Below, piece after piece: positions 6,424-12,114 of a stretch of 12,862 nt of DNA; within the stretch, counting starts at the first letter, position 1; each line of letters opens with the position of its first letter. Made by a program: the position numbers and the translations under genes. The stretch spans positions 1 to 12,862 of the forward strand of contig DNAS01000120.1 in NCBI GenBank assembly GCA_003485185.1, read 5' to 3'. The notes beneath the pieces are model-generated. The model was not told where the DNA came from, did not search any database, and worked only from the letters and a program-made list of their open reading frames with translations. The stretch is from Phycisphaerales bacterium. Lineage in GTDB: Bacteria; Planctomycetota; Phycisphaerae; SM23-33.

Positions 6424-7127
6424 GGGCGAAAACCAGCCATCCCAACCCCGCGCTGCGCGGGCGGTGGTTTCACGCCGGCGAGTCGCGCCCGAACGTCCTC
6501 TACCGTCTCATGCGTCGCGTCTTCCAGGTGTTCGTCACCGCGTTCTGGAAGGTCCGCGTGTTCCAGCGCTTCCACGAGCCGGCGCAAGGCGGCGCGGTCT
6601 ACATCTGCAACCACCAGAGCTTCATGGACCCGATCCTGATGAGCTTCGCGCTGCGCCGCCCGATGAGCTACATGGCCCGCGACTCGTTGTTCCGCTTCCC
6701 GCTCTTCGGACGGGTCATCCAGGCGCTCAACGCGTTCCCCGTCCGCCGCGGCACGGCCGACACCGGCGCGCTCAAGGAGGCCATGCGACGCCTCAAGGGC
6801 GGCGGGCAGGTGGTCGTCTTCGCCGAGGGCACCCGGACGCGCGACGGGCGCATCGGGCCAATGCTTCCAGGCGTGGCCATGCTCGCCCAGCGGGCGGCCG
6901 AGTGGACGGTCCCCGTGCTGATCGACGGGGCGTTCGAGGCCTGGCCGAGAACCCAGGCGCTGCCGTCTCCGGGGAGCATCGTGGTGCGGTATGCCCCGCC
7001 GCTGTCCCGCGAGCAGACCCGCGCCATGACGCCCGAACAGCTCATGGACACGGTTCGCAAGACGCTCATCGAGATGCAGGCGGACGTTCGCCGACAGATC
7101 GGTCGGCCGGCGTTGCGATACGATTGA
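6420..7127 (+). CDS. plsC: 1-acyl-sn-glycerol-3-phosphate acyltransferase (PlsC type)
   Basis: Acylates lysophosphatidic acid to phosphatidic acid at the inner membrane face. 235 residues. All four acyltransferase blocks are visible: NHQSFMD (64-70, catalytic His65 and Asp70 in HX4D), LNAFPVRRGTAD (103-114), FAEGTRTRDG (134-143, Glu136) and VPVLIDGAFEAW (164-175). A moderately hydrophobic segment near 29-45 may be the membrane contact. The start is GTG at 6420, overlapping the cmk stop as GTGA. AGGAG (6413-6417) lies only 2 nt upstream, so initiation is probably by translational coupling. cmk-plsC adjacency is common in bacteria. It could act on another lysophospholipid, since the family is broad. 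Its end converges with the membrane protein gene, 18 bp away. Confidence 0.9.
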   Translation: MRAKTSHPNPALRGRWFHAGESRPNVLYRLMRRVFQVFVTAFWKVRVFQRFHEPAQGGAVYICNHQSFMDPILMSFALRRPMSYMARDSLFRFPLFGRVIQALNAFPVRRGTADTGALKEAMRRLKGGGQVVVFAEGTRTRDGRIGPMLPGVAMLAQRAAEWTVPVLIDGAFEAWPRTQALPSPGSIVVRYAPPLSREQTRAMTPEQLMDTVRKTLIEMQADVRRQIGRPALRYD

Positions 7128-7145
7128 TCCCCCAGGCAGAGCAGA

Positions 7146-8165
7146 TCAGCCTTGCGATTCCGCGGCGTCCTGCCCGGAGAGATGGCGGAACTCGTGCACG
7201 CGGACGCTCCCCCACGAGCCGGCCAGCGCGCCGCCCACCCCCGCCGTCAACCAGTCCACCGGAAGCGCCCGCAGGAAATACGGCACATCCGACCAGGCGT
7301 TGGGCGACGAGTCGATGCTGGTGAAGGCCCCGTAGGCGTAGAACAGCAGCGCCGTCAGCATCGGGCAGGCCCAGACGGCGATTCCCAGGCGCGTCGGGTA
7401 GAGTTGCTGTGCGGCGAACGCCGACACCGCGAAAGCCGCGAAAAGGGCAAAGAGAATCTGCCCGCGCTCGCCGGACCGCAGCAGCATGAGGATCAGCGCG
7501 ATGGCAAGCACCTCGTTGACCAGGAGCGTCAGTCCGAGGCGCGGCAGGTTCAGGGCCCGGCGGTCGCGCCCGCCGCGAGGAAGGGCGCCGGCGGCATCCT
7601 TCTGGCCCTCCCGAAGGGTCGGCGCCACCAGAAACAGGCGCAGCACGGGGAACGCTTCCAGGAGACTCTGCCCGGGGCTTGCGCCGCGGTCGGCCTTGCG
7701 GCGAGACAGCGGGCTTCGCCACATCCATTGCGGACGCACCCGCGCCACGACGATCCGCACCACCGAAACGATCACGATCGCCCCGACCAGCACCGCCGCC
7801 AGCAGGAGCACTTCGACGAGGAACTGGGCGAACAGGACACGAAGGTGGTCGCCCTCCCGCCAGAGCAGGGATCGGACCTGCGGGGACCGCAGGCTGATTC
7901 CCCCGGCCCCGACGACCGCGGCCAGCAGCGAGCCTTCCGGCCGGGCCCGCGTGGTCAGCACCGCACAGGCGGCTGCCAATGCCCAGACCACGGCCGCAAA
8001 CGCCGCCAGCTGCGCGTACCCCCCGCCGGCAAGGAATGTCACCGGGCCGTGCGGATCCCACGGGCGGACGAGAGGCCAGACCGTGAAATACACCACGATC
8101 AGCGCCGCCGCGGTCGCCAACTGCACCTGCAACTTTTCCAGCCAGTGAAACCTGCTATGGTCCAT
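7146..8165 (-). CDS. Multi-pass membrane protein of unknown function
   Basis: I do not recognise a family for this 339-residue protein. Hydrophobic segments at about 13-31, 51-71, 113-142, 210-229, 235-255 and 260-283, and a weaker one near 304-316, suggest six or seven transmembrane helices. Between the third and fourth lies a basic cytoplasmic loop (143-209) rich in Arg, with RSPLSRRKADRG and PRGGRDRRALN. By the positive-inside rule this loop is cytoplasmic. The C-terminus (317-339) is soluble and charged. No signal peptidase site or catalytic motif was seen. The ATG at 8165 has only a weak GAGAG upstream; the codon pattern is strongly GC-biased at third positions along the frame, supporting a real gene. 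It is divergent from pta (96 bp) and convergent with plsC; neither neighbour indicates a function. Confidence 0.8.
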   Translation of the reverse strand: MDHSRFHWLEKLQVQLATAAALIVVYFTVWPLVRPWDPHGPVTFLAGGGYAQLAAFAAVVWALAAACAVLTTRARPEGSLLAAVVGAGGISLRSPQVRSLLWREGDHLRVLFAQFLVEVLLLAAVLVGAIVIVSVVRIVVARVRPQWMWRSPLSRRKADRGASPGQSLLEAFPVLRLFLVAPTLREGQKDAAGALPRGGRDRRALNLPRLGLTLLVNEVLAIALILMLLRSGERGQILFALFAAFAVSAFAAQQLYPTRLGIAVWACPMLTALLFYAYGAFTSIDSSPNAWSDVPYFLRALPVDWLTAGVGGALAGSWGSVRVHEFRHLSGQDAAESQG

Positions 8166-8172
8166 TGAACTC

Positions 8173-8201
8173 TCGACAAGCTTTGCGCGATTCGATACGC
8201 T
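8173..8201 (+). promoter_or_regulatory. Candidate promoter of pta
   Basis: TCGACA (8173-8178, 5 of 6) and TACGCT (8196-8201, 3 of 6) are 17 bp apart, 60 bp upstream of the pta start. The predicted leader carries a small hairpin, GTCCG (8212-8216) with CGGAC (8224-8228). Confidence 0.42.
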
Positions 8202-8261
8202 GTGCCCATCCGTCCGTTGCAGGCGGACATCCTAACCATCCTGAGAGGCAAAGGCAACGAT

Positions 8262-9260
8262 ATGAGCAACAGTGTCGTGCGGAGAATCACCGAGCGGGCC
8301 GTCGCCCTGAACAAGAAGATCGTGCTGCCCGAGTCGGACGACGTGCGCGTCCTGGAGGCGGCGCAGGAAATCACCCGGCGCAAGTACGCCCGCGTGACGC
8401 TGCTGGGCAACCCCGGCGCGATCGTCGCCAAGGCCAAAGGCGCGGGGTACGACCTTTCCGGCGTGGAGATCGTCGATCACATGGTCGACGAAAACCGCGC
8501 GCAATACGTGGAACTGCTCCACCAGCGCCGCCGGCAGAAGGGAATGAGCCGCCTGGACGCCGACGAACTGCTCAAGCGCACCGTCTACTACGGTGGCATG
8601 ATGGTCGGAGACAAGCGGGTGGACGGCATGGTTGTCGGCAGCATCTGCCCCACCCGCGACACGGTCCGCAGCGGGCTGTTCGGCGTGGGATTGTCCGAGG
8701 GAAACAAGACCGTCAGCGCGTGCAGCGTGATGAACACCATCATCCCGGAAATCGGCGTGGACGGGTCGGTGATCTTCGCCGACACGGGCGTGGTGCCCGA
8801 GCCGACGACGGACCAGCTGGCGGACATCGCGATCGCGGCGGCCGGCGCGTGCAGGCAACTGCTCGGTGTCGAGCCCTACGTGGCGATGCTGAGCTTCTCG
8901 ACGAAGGGCTCGGCGTACAGCCCGGCCGTGCAGAAGGTCATCGACGCCACCAAGCTCGCCCAGCAGCGGCGCCCGGACCTGAATATAGACGGCGAACTGC
9001 AACTGGACGCGGCGATCGTTCCGTCCGTGGCGGATCGCAAGGCCAAAGGCTCATCCGTTGCGGGGCGTGCGAACGTGCTGGTCTTCCCCGACCTGTCCTG
9101 CGGGAACATCGGGTACAAGCTGGCCGAGCGCATCGGAAAGGCCACCGCGTTGGGCCCGTTGCTGATGGGCCTGGCCCGCCCGGTCAACGACCTGTCGCGC
9201 GGGTGCAGCGTGGAGGACATCGTGCTGATCACGGCCATCACCGCGCTGCAAAGCGTCTGA
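8262..9260 (+). CDS. pta: Phosphate acetyltransferase
   Basis: Interconverts acetyl-CoA plus phosphate with acetyl phosphate plus CoA, the first step of the Pta-AckA acetate pathway; cytosolic. 332 residues, the short single-domain class without the regulatory N-terminal domain of the E. coli enzyme. The segments KKIVLPESDDVRVLEAA (18-34), LLGNPGAI (47-54), VDGMVVGSICPTRDTVRSG (120-138), VAMLSFSTKGSA (207-218), RPDLNIDGELQLDAAI (237-252) and RPVNDLSRG (306-314) follow the family. Ser312, Arg313 and Asp319 align with catalytic residues Ser309, Arg310 and Asp316 of the Methanosarcina enzyme. The start at 8262 has AAAGG (8250-8254) 7 nt upstream; an in-frame ATG at 8202 has no such site and precedes the conserved N-terminus by 20 residues. 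ackA is not in view. A phosphate butyryltransferase is less likely given the pattern. Confidence 0.94.
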   Translation: MSNSVVRRITERAVALNKKIVLPESDDVRVLEAAQEITRRKYARVTLLGNPGAIVAKAKGAGYDLSGVEIVDHMVDENRAQYVELLHQRRRQKGMSRLDADELLKRTVYYGGMMVGDKRVDGMVVGSICPTRDTVRSGLFGVGLSEGNKTVSACSVMNTIIPEIGVDGSVIFADTGVVPEPTTDQLADIAIAAAGACRQLLGVEPYVAMLSFSTKGSAYSPAVQKVIDATKLAQQRRPDLNIDGELQLDAAIVPSVADRKAKGSSVAGRANVLVFPDLSCGNIGYKLAERIGKATALGPLLMGLARPVNDLSRGCSVEDIVLITAITALQSV

Positions 9261-9308
9261 GGGCGGAGACGGCGCGGGCGGCGGGCAGCGGAAAGCGCTC
9301 CGTCGGCG

Positions 9309-9665
9309 TCAGCTTCGCACGGCCTGCTCCACGGTGCGATAGATCGGGAACAGCTTCGTCAGGCGGGTGGTTTCGAGCAGTTGCTTGACGGCCGGTTGAG
9401 GATTCACCAGCCGGATCTGCCCGGCGTGGTGGCGGCACTTGAGATGTCCGGCGATGATCGCGCCCAGCCCTGTCGAGCAGATGAAATCCATCCGGCTGAG
9501 GTCGAGCACGATCACGGGCGTCCGGTCGGCAGCGAGCCTTTCCAGCGCGGCGCGCATTCGCTCGGCCTCGCTCATGCCGGCGGAACCGTTCACCGTCACC
9601 ACCGTTGCGCCCCCGATCTGCCGAACGTCCATCGCAAGCGGCTTTCTGGACGACATTTCGGCCAT
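9309..9665 (-). CDS. STAS-domain anti-sigma factor antagonist (second copy)
   Basis: A 118-residue single STAS domain, RsbV/SpoIIAA type. The signature VIVLDLSRMDFICSTGLGAI (51-70) aligns Thr65 with the phosphorylated Ser58 of SpoIIAA, so the acceptor here would be Thr. Such proteins bind an RsbW-type kinase when unphosphorylated and release its target. It is the last gene of a three-gene operon, starting 11 nt after the stop of the ATPase gene. AAGGA lies 8 nt upstream of the ATG and overlaps the preceding stop codon. The start at 9665 leaves 12 residues before the STAS core; an internal ATG at 9656 (residue 4) is possible. Its 3' end converges with pta, 48 bp apart, with no clear terminator between. 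Confidence 0.9.
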   Translation of the reverse strand: MAEMSSRKPLAMDVRQIGGATVVTVNGSAGMSEAERMRAALERLAADRTPVIVLDLSRMDFICSTGLGAIIAGHLKCRHHAGQIRLVNPQPAVKQLLETTRLTKLFPIYRTVEQAVRS

Positions 9666-9676
9666 GACAGGCGTCC

Positions 9677-10093
9677 TTACGTGTTGCGCTTCATCAGAAA
9701 GACCTGGTTTCCACGATCATTGTAGCGTACTTCGTCCATGTACGCCTTCATGAGCATCAGTCCCCGCCCGCTGGGCTTCTCGAGATTCTCGTCGGCGGTC
9801 GGGTCGGGCACCCGCGCCGGATCGAACCCCGCCCCCTCGTCGCAAATCGTGATGGTCGCGCGGTCGGCGTCGACGTCGCAGTCGACCGTGATCTTCTTTT
9901 TCGGATCCCCGCGGTTTCCGTGCTTGATGGCGTTGTTGAGCCCTTCCTCCAGCGCAAGGCGGATCGCGAACATGGCGGCCTCACTGTAGCCATGCCGGGC
10001 AACCTCGCGAAGGACCCGTTCCTCGAACGCCCTCGCGGCATTGAGTTCCGAAGGTATTACCATGGAATCCCGCGTTGTTTTTGGATCGCGCAT
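9677..10093 (-). CDS. RsbW-like serine kinase/anti-sigma ATPase
   Basis: A 138-residue GHKL ATPase of the RsbW/SpoIIAB type. The N-box EEGLNNAIKHGN (49-60) carries Glu50 and Asn54, G1 is DEGAGFDP (85-92) and G2 is PSGRGLMLMKAYMDEV (107-122). Such proteins phosphorylate STAS antagonists and bind a sigma factor or another target. Two STAS genes flank it in one operon: 13 nt after the upstream one, 11 nt before the downstream one. The ATG at 10093 has only a poor ribosome site. A second in-frame ATG at 10063 (residue 11, MVIPSEL) lies right before the conserved region and is a fair alternative. No sigma factor is encoded nearby, so the partner switched is unknown; in many planctomycetes such ATPases may act on other partners. 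Confidence 0.92.
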   Translation of the reverse strand: MRDPKTTRDSMVIPSELNAARAFEERVLREVARHGYSEAAMFAIRLALEEGLNNAIKHGNRGDPKKKITVDCDVDADRATITICDEGAGFDPARVPDPTADENLEKPSGRGLMLMKAYMDEVRYNDRGNQVFLMKRNT

Positions 10094-10106
10094 GCGTCCG
10101 GACGGT

Positions 10107-10466
10107 TCATGCCAGGCTCTGGATGGCGTCCTGCTTGGACTCGCTGATCTGGAAGATCTCGTTCAACCGGGTGATGACGAACACCTCGTAGATGGCCGGC
10201 TGAATGTTGCACATCCGCATTTCGCCCTTCTTCTCGCGCACCCGCTTGTGCAGGGTGATGAGCATCCCCAGGGCGCTGGACGACATGTGCGAAACGCTCT
10301 GGAAGTCCAGCACGAGCCGGGGCGTTTTCGCCTCGGCCACCAGGGCGTAGAGCTGCTCCCCGATCTGCGTGATACTGATTTCATCCAGGATTTTCCGGTC
10401 GGTCAGCGTCACGACGGTGACCCCGTTCTCGACAGAAACTTTGACTCGCGGCGTCTGCTCTCGCAT
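10107..10466 (-). CDS. STAS-domain anti-sigma factor antagonist (first copy)
   Basis: A 119-residue single STAS domain. The signature LVLDFQSVSHMSSSALGMLI (51-70) places Ser64 at the position phosphorylated in SpoIIAA/RsbV. The C-terminal part (ICNIQP-like MCNIQPAIYEVF, 85-96, then VITRLNEIFQI) is typical of bacterial anti-anti-sigma proteins. The ATG at 10466 has an excellent AGGAGA 7 nt upstream. It is the first gene of the operon and the one nearest the strong promoter at 10540-10568, so it may be made in excess over the kinase. It follows the Ser/Thr kinase gene by 126 bp. It differs from the second STAS copy in both acceptor residue and sequence, so the pair is not a recent duplication. 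Confidence 0.93.
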   Translation of the reverse strand: MREQTPRVKVSVENGVTVVTLTDRKILDEISITQIGEQLYALVAEAKTPRLVLDFQSVSHMSSSALGMLITLHKRVREKKGEMRMCNIQPAIYEVFVITRLNEIFQISESKQDAIQSLA

Positions 10467-10539
10467 GGGTCGGTCTCCTGTTGTCCTCTTGCGGCCGCCG
10501 ACTCATTTCCGCGGCGCAGGGTCTGTGGCCTCTTGTGGG

Positions 10540-10568
10540 ATACTAGGATTGCCTATCCATCGTGTCAA
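10540..10568 (-). promoter_or_regulatory. Strong sigma70-type promoter of the STAS-ATPase-STAS operon
   Basis: On the minus strand a perfect TTGACA (10563-10568) is followed after 17 bp by TAGTAT (10540-10545, 4 of 6). The predicted start near 10533 gives a leader of about 67 nt with a good Shine-Dalgarno site at its end. It lies wholly between the kinase gene stop (10593) and the STAS start, so the operon can be expressed apart from the kinase. Confidence 0.7.
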
Positions 10569-10592
10569 GTCGGCTCCGCCCTGGGGCCCATC

Positions 10593-11894
10593 TCAGGACA
10601 GCGCCTGGACGAGGTTGAGGATGAGACTCGCCGTCAGCACGGCCGCCAGAATGATGACCGCAACTTTCAGGACGCCGCACGGCGCGGGGACGGGCGGGCC
10701 GGCTGTTTCCGCGTCGGACTGGGCTTCGCCCGCCAAGCCGGTCAGGATCTGCGCGTCGATCTGCTTGCGCGCCTGGAGCGGAGGTTGCCCCGCCGCGATC
10801 GCCTCGAGGTCCAGCAGCAGATCGGCGGTCGAACGGTACCGGCGATTGCGGTCCTTGGCCATCATGACCTCGACCACCTCGCCCAGTCCGCTGGACAGGC
10901 GGGTGTTCACGTGGTCGGGCGGAATCAGCGGCTCCTTGAGATGCTTGTGCATGACGGCAGCGGGCGTCGGCGCCTCGAACGGAACGCGACCGGTCACCAT
11001 GTGGTAGAGCGTCGCGCCGAGGGAGTAGATGTCCGCGCGGAAGTCGATGTCCACCTCGCCGCGAATCTGCTCGGGGCTGATGTAGTACGGGGTTCCGAAG
11101 GCGCGTCCCGCCTCGGCCTTGGCGGCCTCCACGTCCTCCGCGCCGCGCGCCAGACCCATGTCCGCCAGCTTGGCCACTCCCTCGGGCGTGAGCATGATGT
11201 TCTTGGGCTTCACGTCGCGATGGATCAGTCCCACCGCGTGGGCGTGCTTCAGCGCCCGGGCGATCTGGAGAATGATTCGCAGCGCCTCGGCCTCGGTGTA
11301 GGCCTTGCCTTCGGCGATGTCGTCGTAGACGGTCCGGCCTTCCACGAATTCCATCACGAAGTAGTGGTACCCCCCCGCCTCCCCGACGTCGATGGCCTGC
11401 ACGATGTTCGCGTGGTTCAGCTTGGCGGCGGCCTTGCCTTCCTTGTAGAATCGCTCCACGTACTCGGGATTCTCGCTGAACCGTCGCGGAAGGACCTTGA
11501 TCGCCACGACCCGGTCCAGGCTCAACTGCCGCGCTTTGAACACCGTCGCCATCGCGCCGGCGCCCAGCTTCGAGAGAATCTGGTACCCGGGAATCTGCTG
11601 TCCTTTGCGGGACTCCTCGATTCCCTGCTTGATGCGGTCGATCTGGCGCTGGGTGACGACGCCGCTTCCGACGAGCACGTCGGCGAGGCTTTTCTGGCTG
11701 TCGGCGGCCGCCTGCTGGAGACACTGCTCGACTTCCTCTCGCGTGGCCAGCCCCTGGTCCAGCACCTGCCGACCCAGTTCGCTGTCCATCGAGGAGTTCG
11801 CCTTGCGAGGCGCCGCGGATTTACCGGCCGCGGAAGAGTTCCCCGCCGGACCTTCCGATCTGCCCGATGAAGACTTGTCGCCATCGGCCATCAT
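10593..11894 (-). CDS. Membrane-anchored Ser/Thr protein kinase with PilB-like N-terminal region
   Basis: About 433 residues (numbering below counts from the earlier ATG at 11900, +2). Residues 40-97, with ELGRQVLDQGLATREEVEQCL and a second repeat around LVGSGVVTQRQIDRI, resemble the two-helix repeats of type IV pilus ATPase N-terminal domains. The Hanks-type kinase spans about 106-370: Gly-rich loop LGAGAMATV (112-120), Lys135 in VAIK, HRDVKPKN (227-234, Asp229), DMG (247-249, in place of DFG) and SPE (275-277, in place of APE). Then come a linker and one C-terminal transmembrane helix (409-430), placing the kinase domain in the cytoplasm. Catalytic residues are complete. Three ATGs compete (11900, 11894, 11891): GGAA lies 7 nt before 11894, and the leader ORF stop overlaps 11894 and 11891. 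Substrates are unknown; the adjacent STAS proteins are obvious candidates by position only. Confidence 0.93.
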   Translation of the reverse strand: MMADGDKSSSGRSEGPAGNSSAAGKSAAPRKANSSMDSELGRQVLDQGLATREEVEQCLQQAAADSQKSLADVLVGSGVVTQRQIDRIKQGIEESRKGQQIPGYQILSKLGAGAMATVFKARQLSLDRVVAIKVLPRRFSENPEYVERFYKEGKAAAKLNHANIVQAIDVGEAGGYHYFVMEFVEGRTVYDDIAEGKAYTEAEALRIILQIARALKHAHAVGLIHRDVKPKNIMLTPEGVAKLADMGLARGAEDVEAAKAEAGRAFGTPYYISPEQIRGEVDIDFRADIYSLGATLYHMVTGRVPFEAPTPAAVMHKHLKEPLIPPDHVNTRLSSGLGEVVEVMMAKDRNRRYRSTADLLLDLEAIAAGQPPLQARKQIDAQILTGLAGEAQSDAETAGPPVPAPCGVLKVAVIILAAVLTASLILNLVQALS

Positions 11895-11959
11895 AAGCAT
11901 TTTCCAACGTGTCGGCCCGGGGTTGCACCCAAGGCTCGAAGAATTCGACTGACTTGCAT
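11891..11959 (-). CDS. Possible 22-residue leader peptide coupled to the kinase gene
   Basis: An ATG at 11959 has AAAGG (11968-11972) 8 nt upstream and opens a 22-codon frame, beginning MQVSRILRAL and ending HVGKCL. Its TGA (11893-11891) overlaps the ATGs at 11894 (ATGA) and 11891 (TGATG) of the kinase gene. It lies inside the predicted kinase transcript. The peptide matches nothing I recognise. The case rests on the ribosome site and the stop/start overlap; a chance frame of this size is quite possible. Confidence 0.3.
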   Translation of the reverse strand: MQVSRILRALGATPGRHVGKCL

Positions 11960-11989
11960 ACGGGCATCCTTTCCCGCAAGAATCGGGGT

Positions 11990-12018
11990 ACCATACTCTT
12001 GCCCGTTTCGCCCGTCAA
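11990..12018 (-). promoter_or_regulatory. Sigma70-type promoter of the Ser/Thr kinase gene
   Basis: On the minus strand TTGACG (12013-12018, 5 of 6) and TATGGT (11990-11995, 4 of 6) are separated by 17 bp. The predicted start near 11983 gives a leader of about 90 nt that contains the small ORF at 11891-11959 and an imperfect CTTGC/GCAAG stem (11976-11980/11953-11957). Confidence 0.6.
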
Positions 12019-12078
12019 CAGGCAATCGAAACGCCTTGCCGGTTCCCAAGTTCTCTGTTTTCTTATTCTACGATGCGA

Positions 12079-12114
12079 ACGGACGTGGGTTTCGATTCCC
12101 TGCAAAACGTCCGT
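12079..12114 (-). terminator. Hairpin at the radical SAM stop codon, possible terminator
   Basis: ACGGACGT (12079-12086) and ACGTCCGT (12107-12114) pair perfectly over 8 bp, with a 20-nt loop that can form a further GGG/CCC pairing. The stem starts at the last base of the TGA of the radical SAM gene. No T-run follows on the minus strand, so an intrinsic terminator is only suggested. A role in mRNA 3'-end stability is the alternative. Confidence 0.35.

Noticed and set aside
9261..9308. Possible bidirectional terminator between pta and the second STAS gene
   Set aside because: Only a 5-bp GACGG/CCGTC pairing with a long loop and no T-run on either strand.
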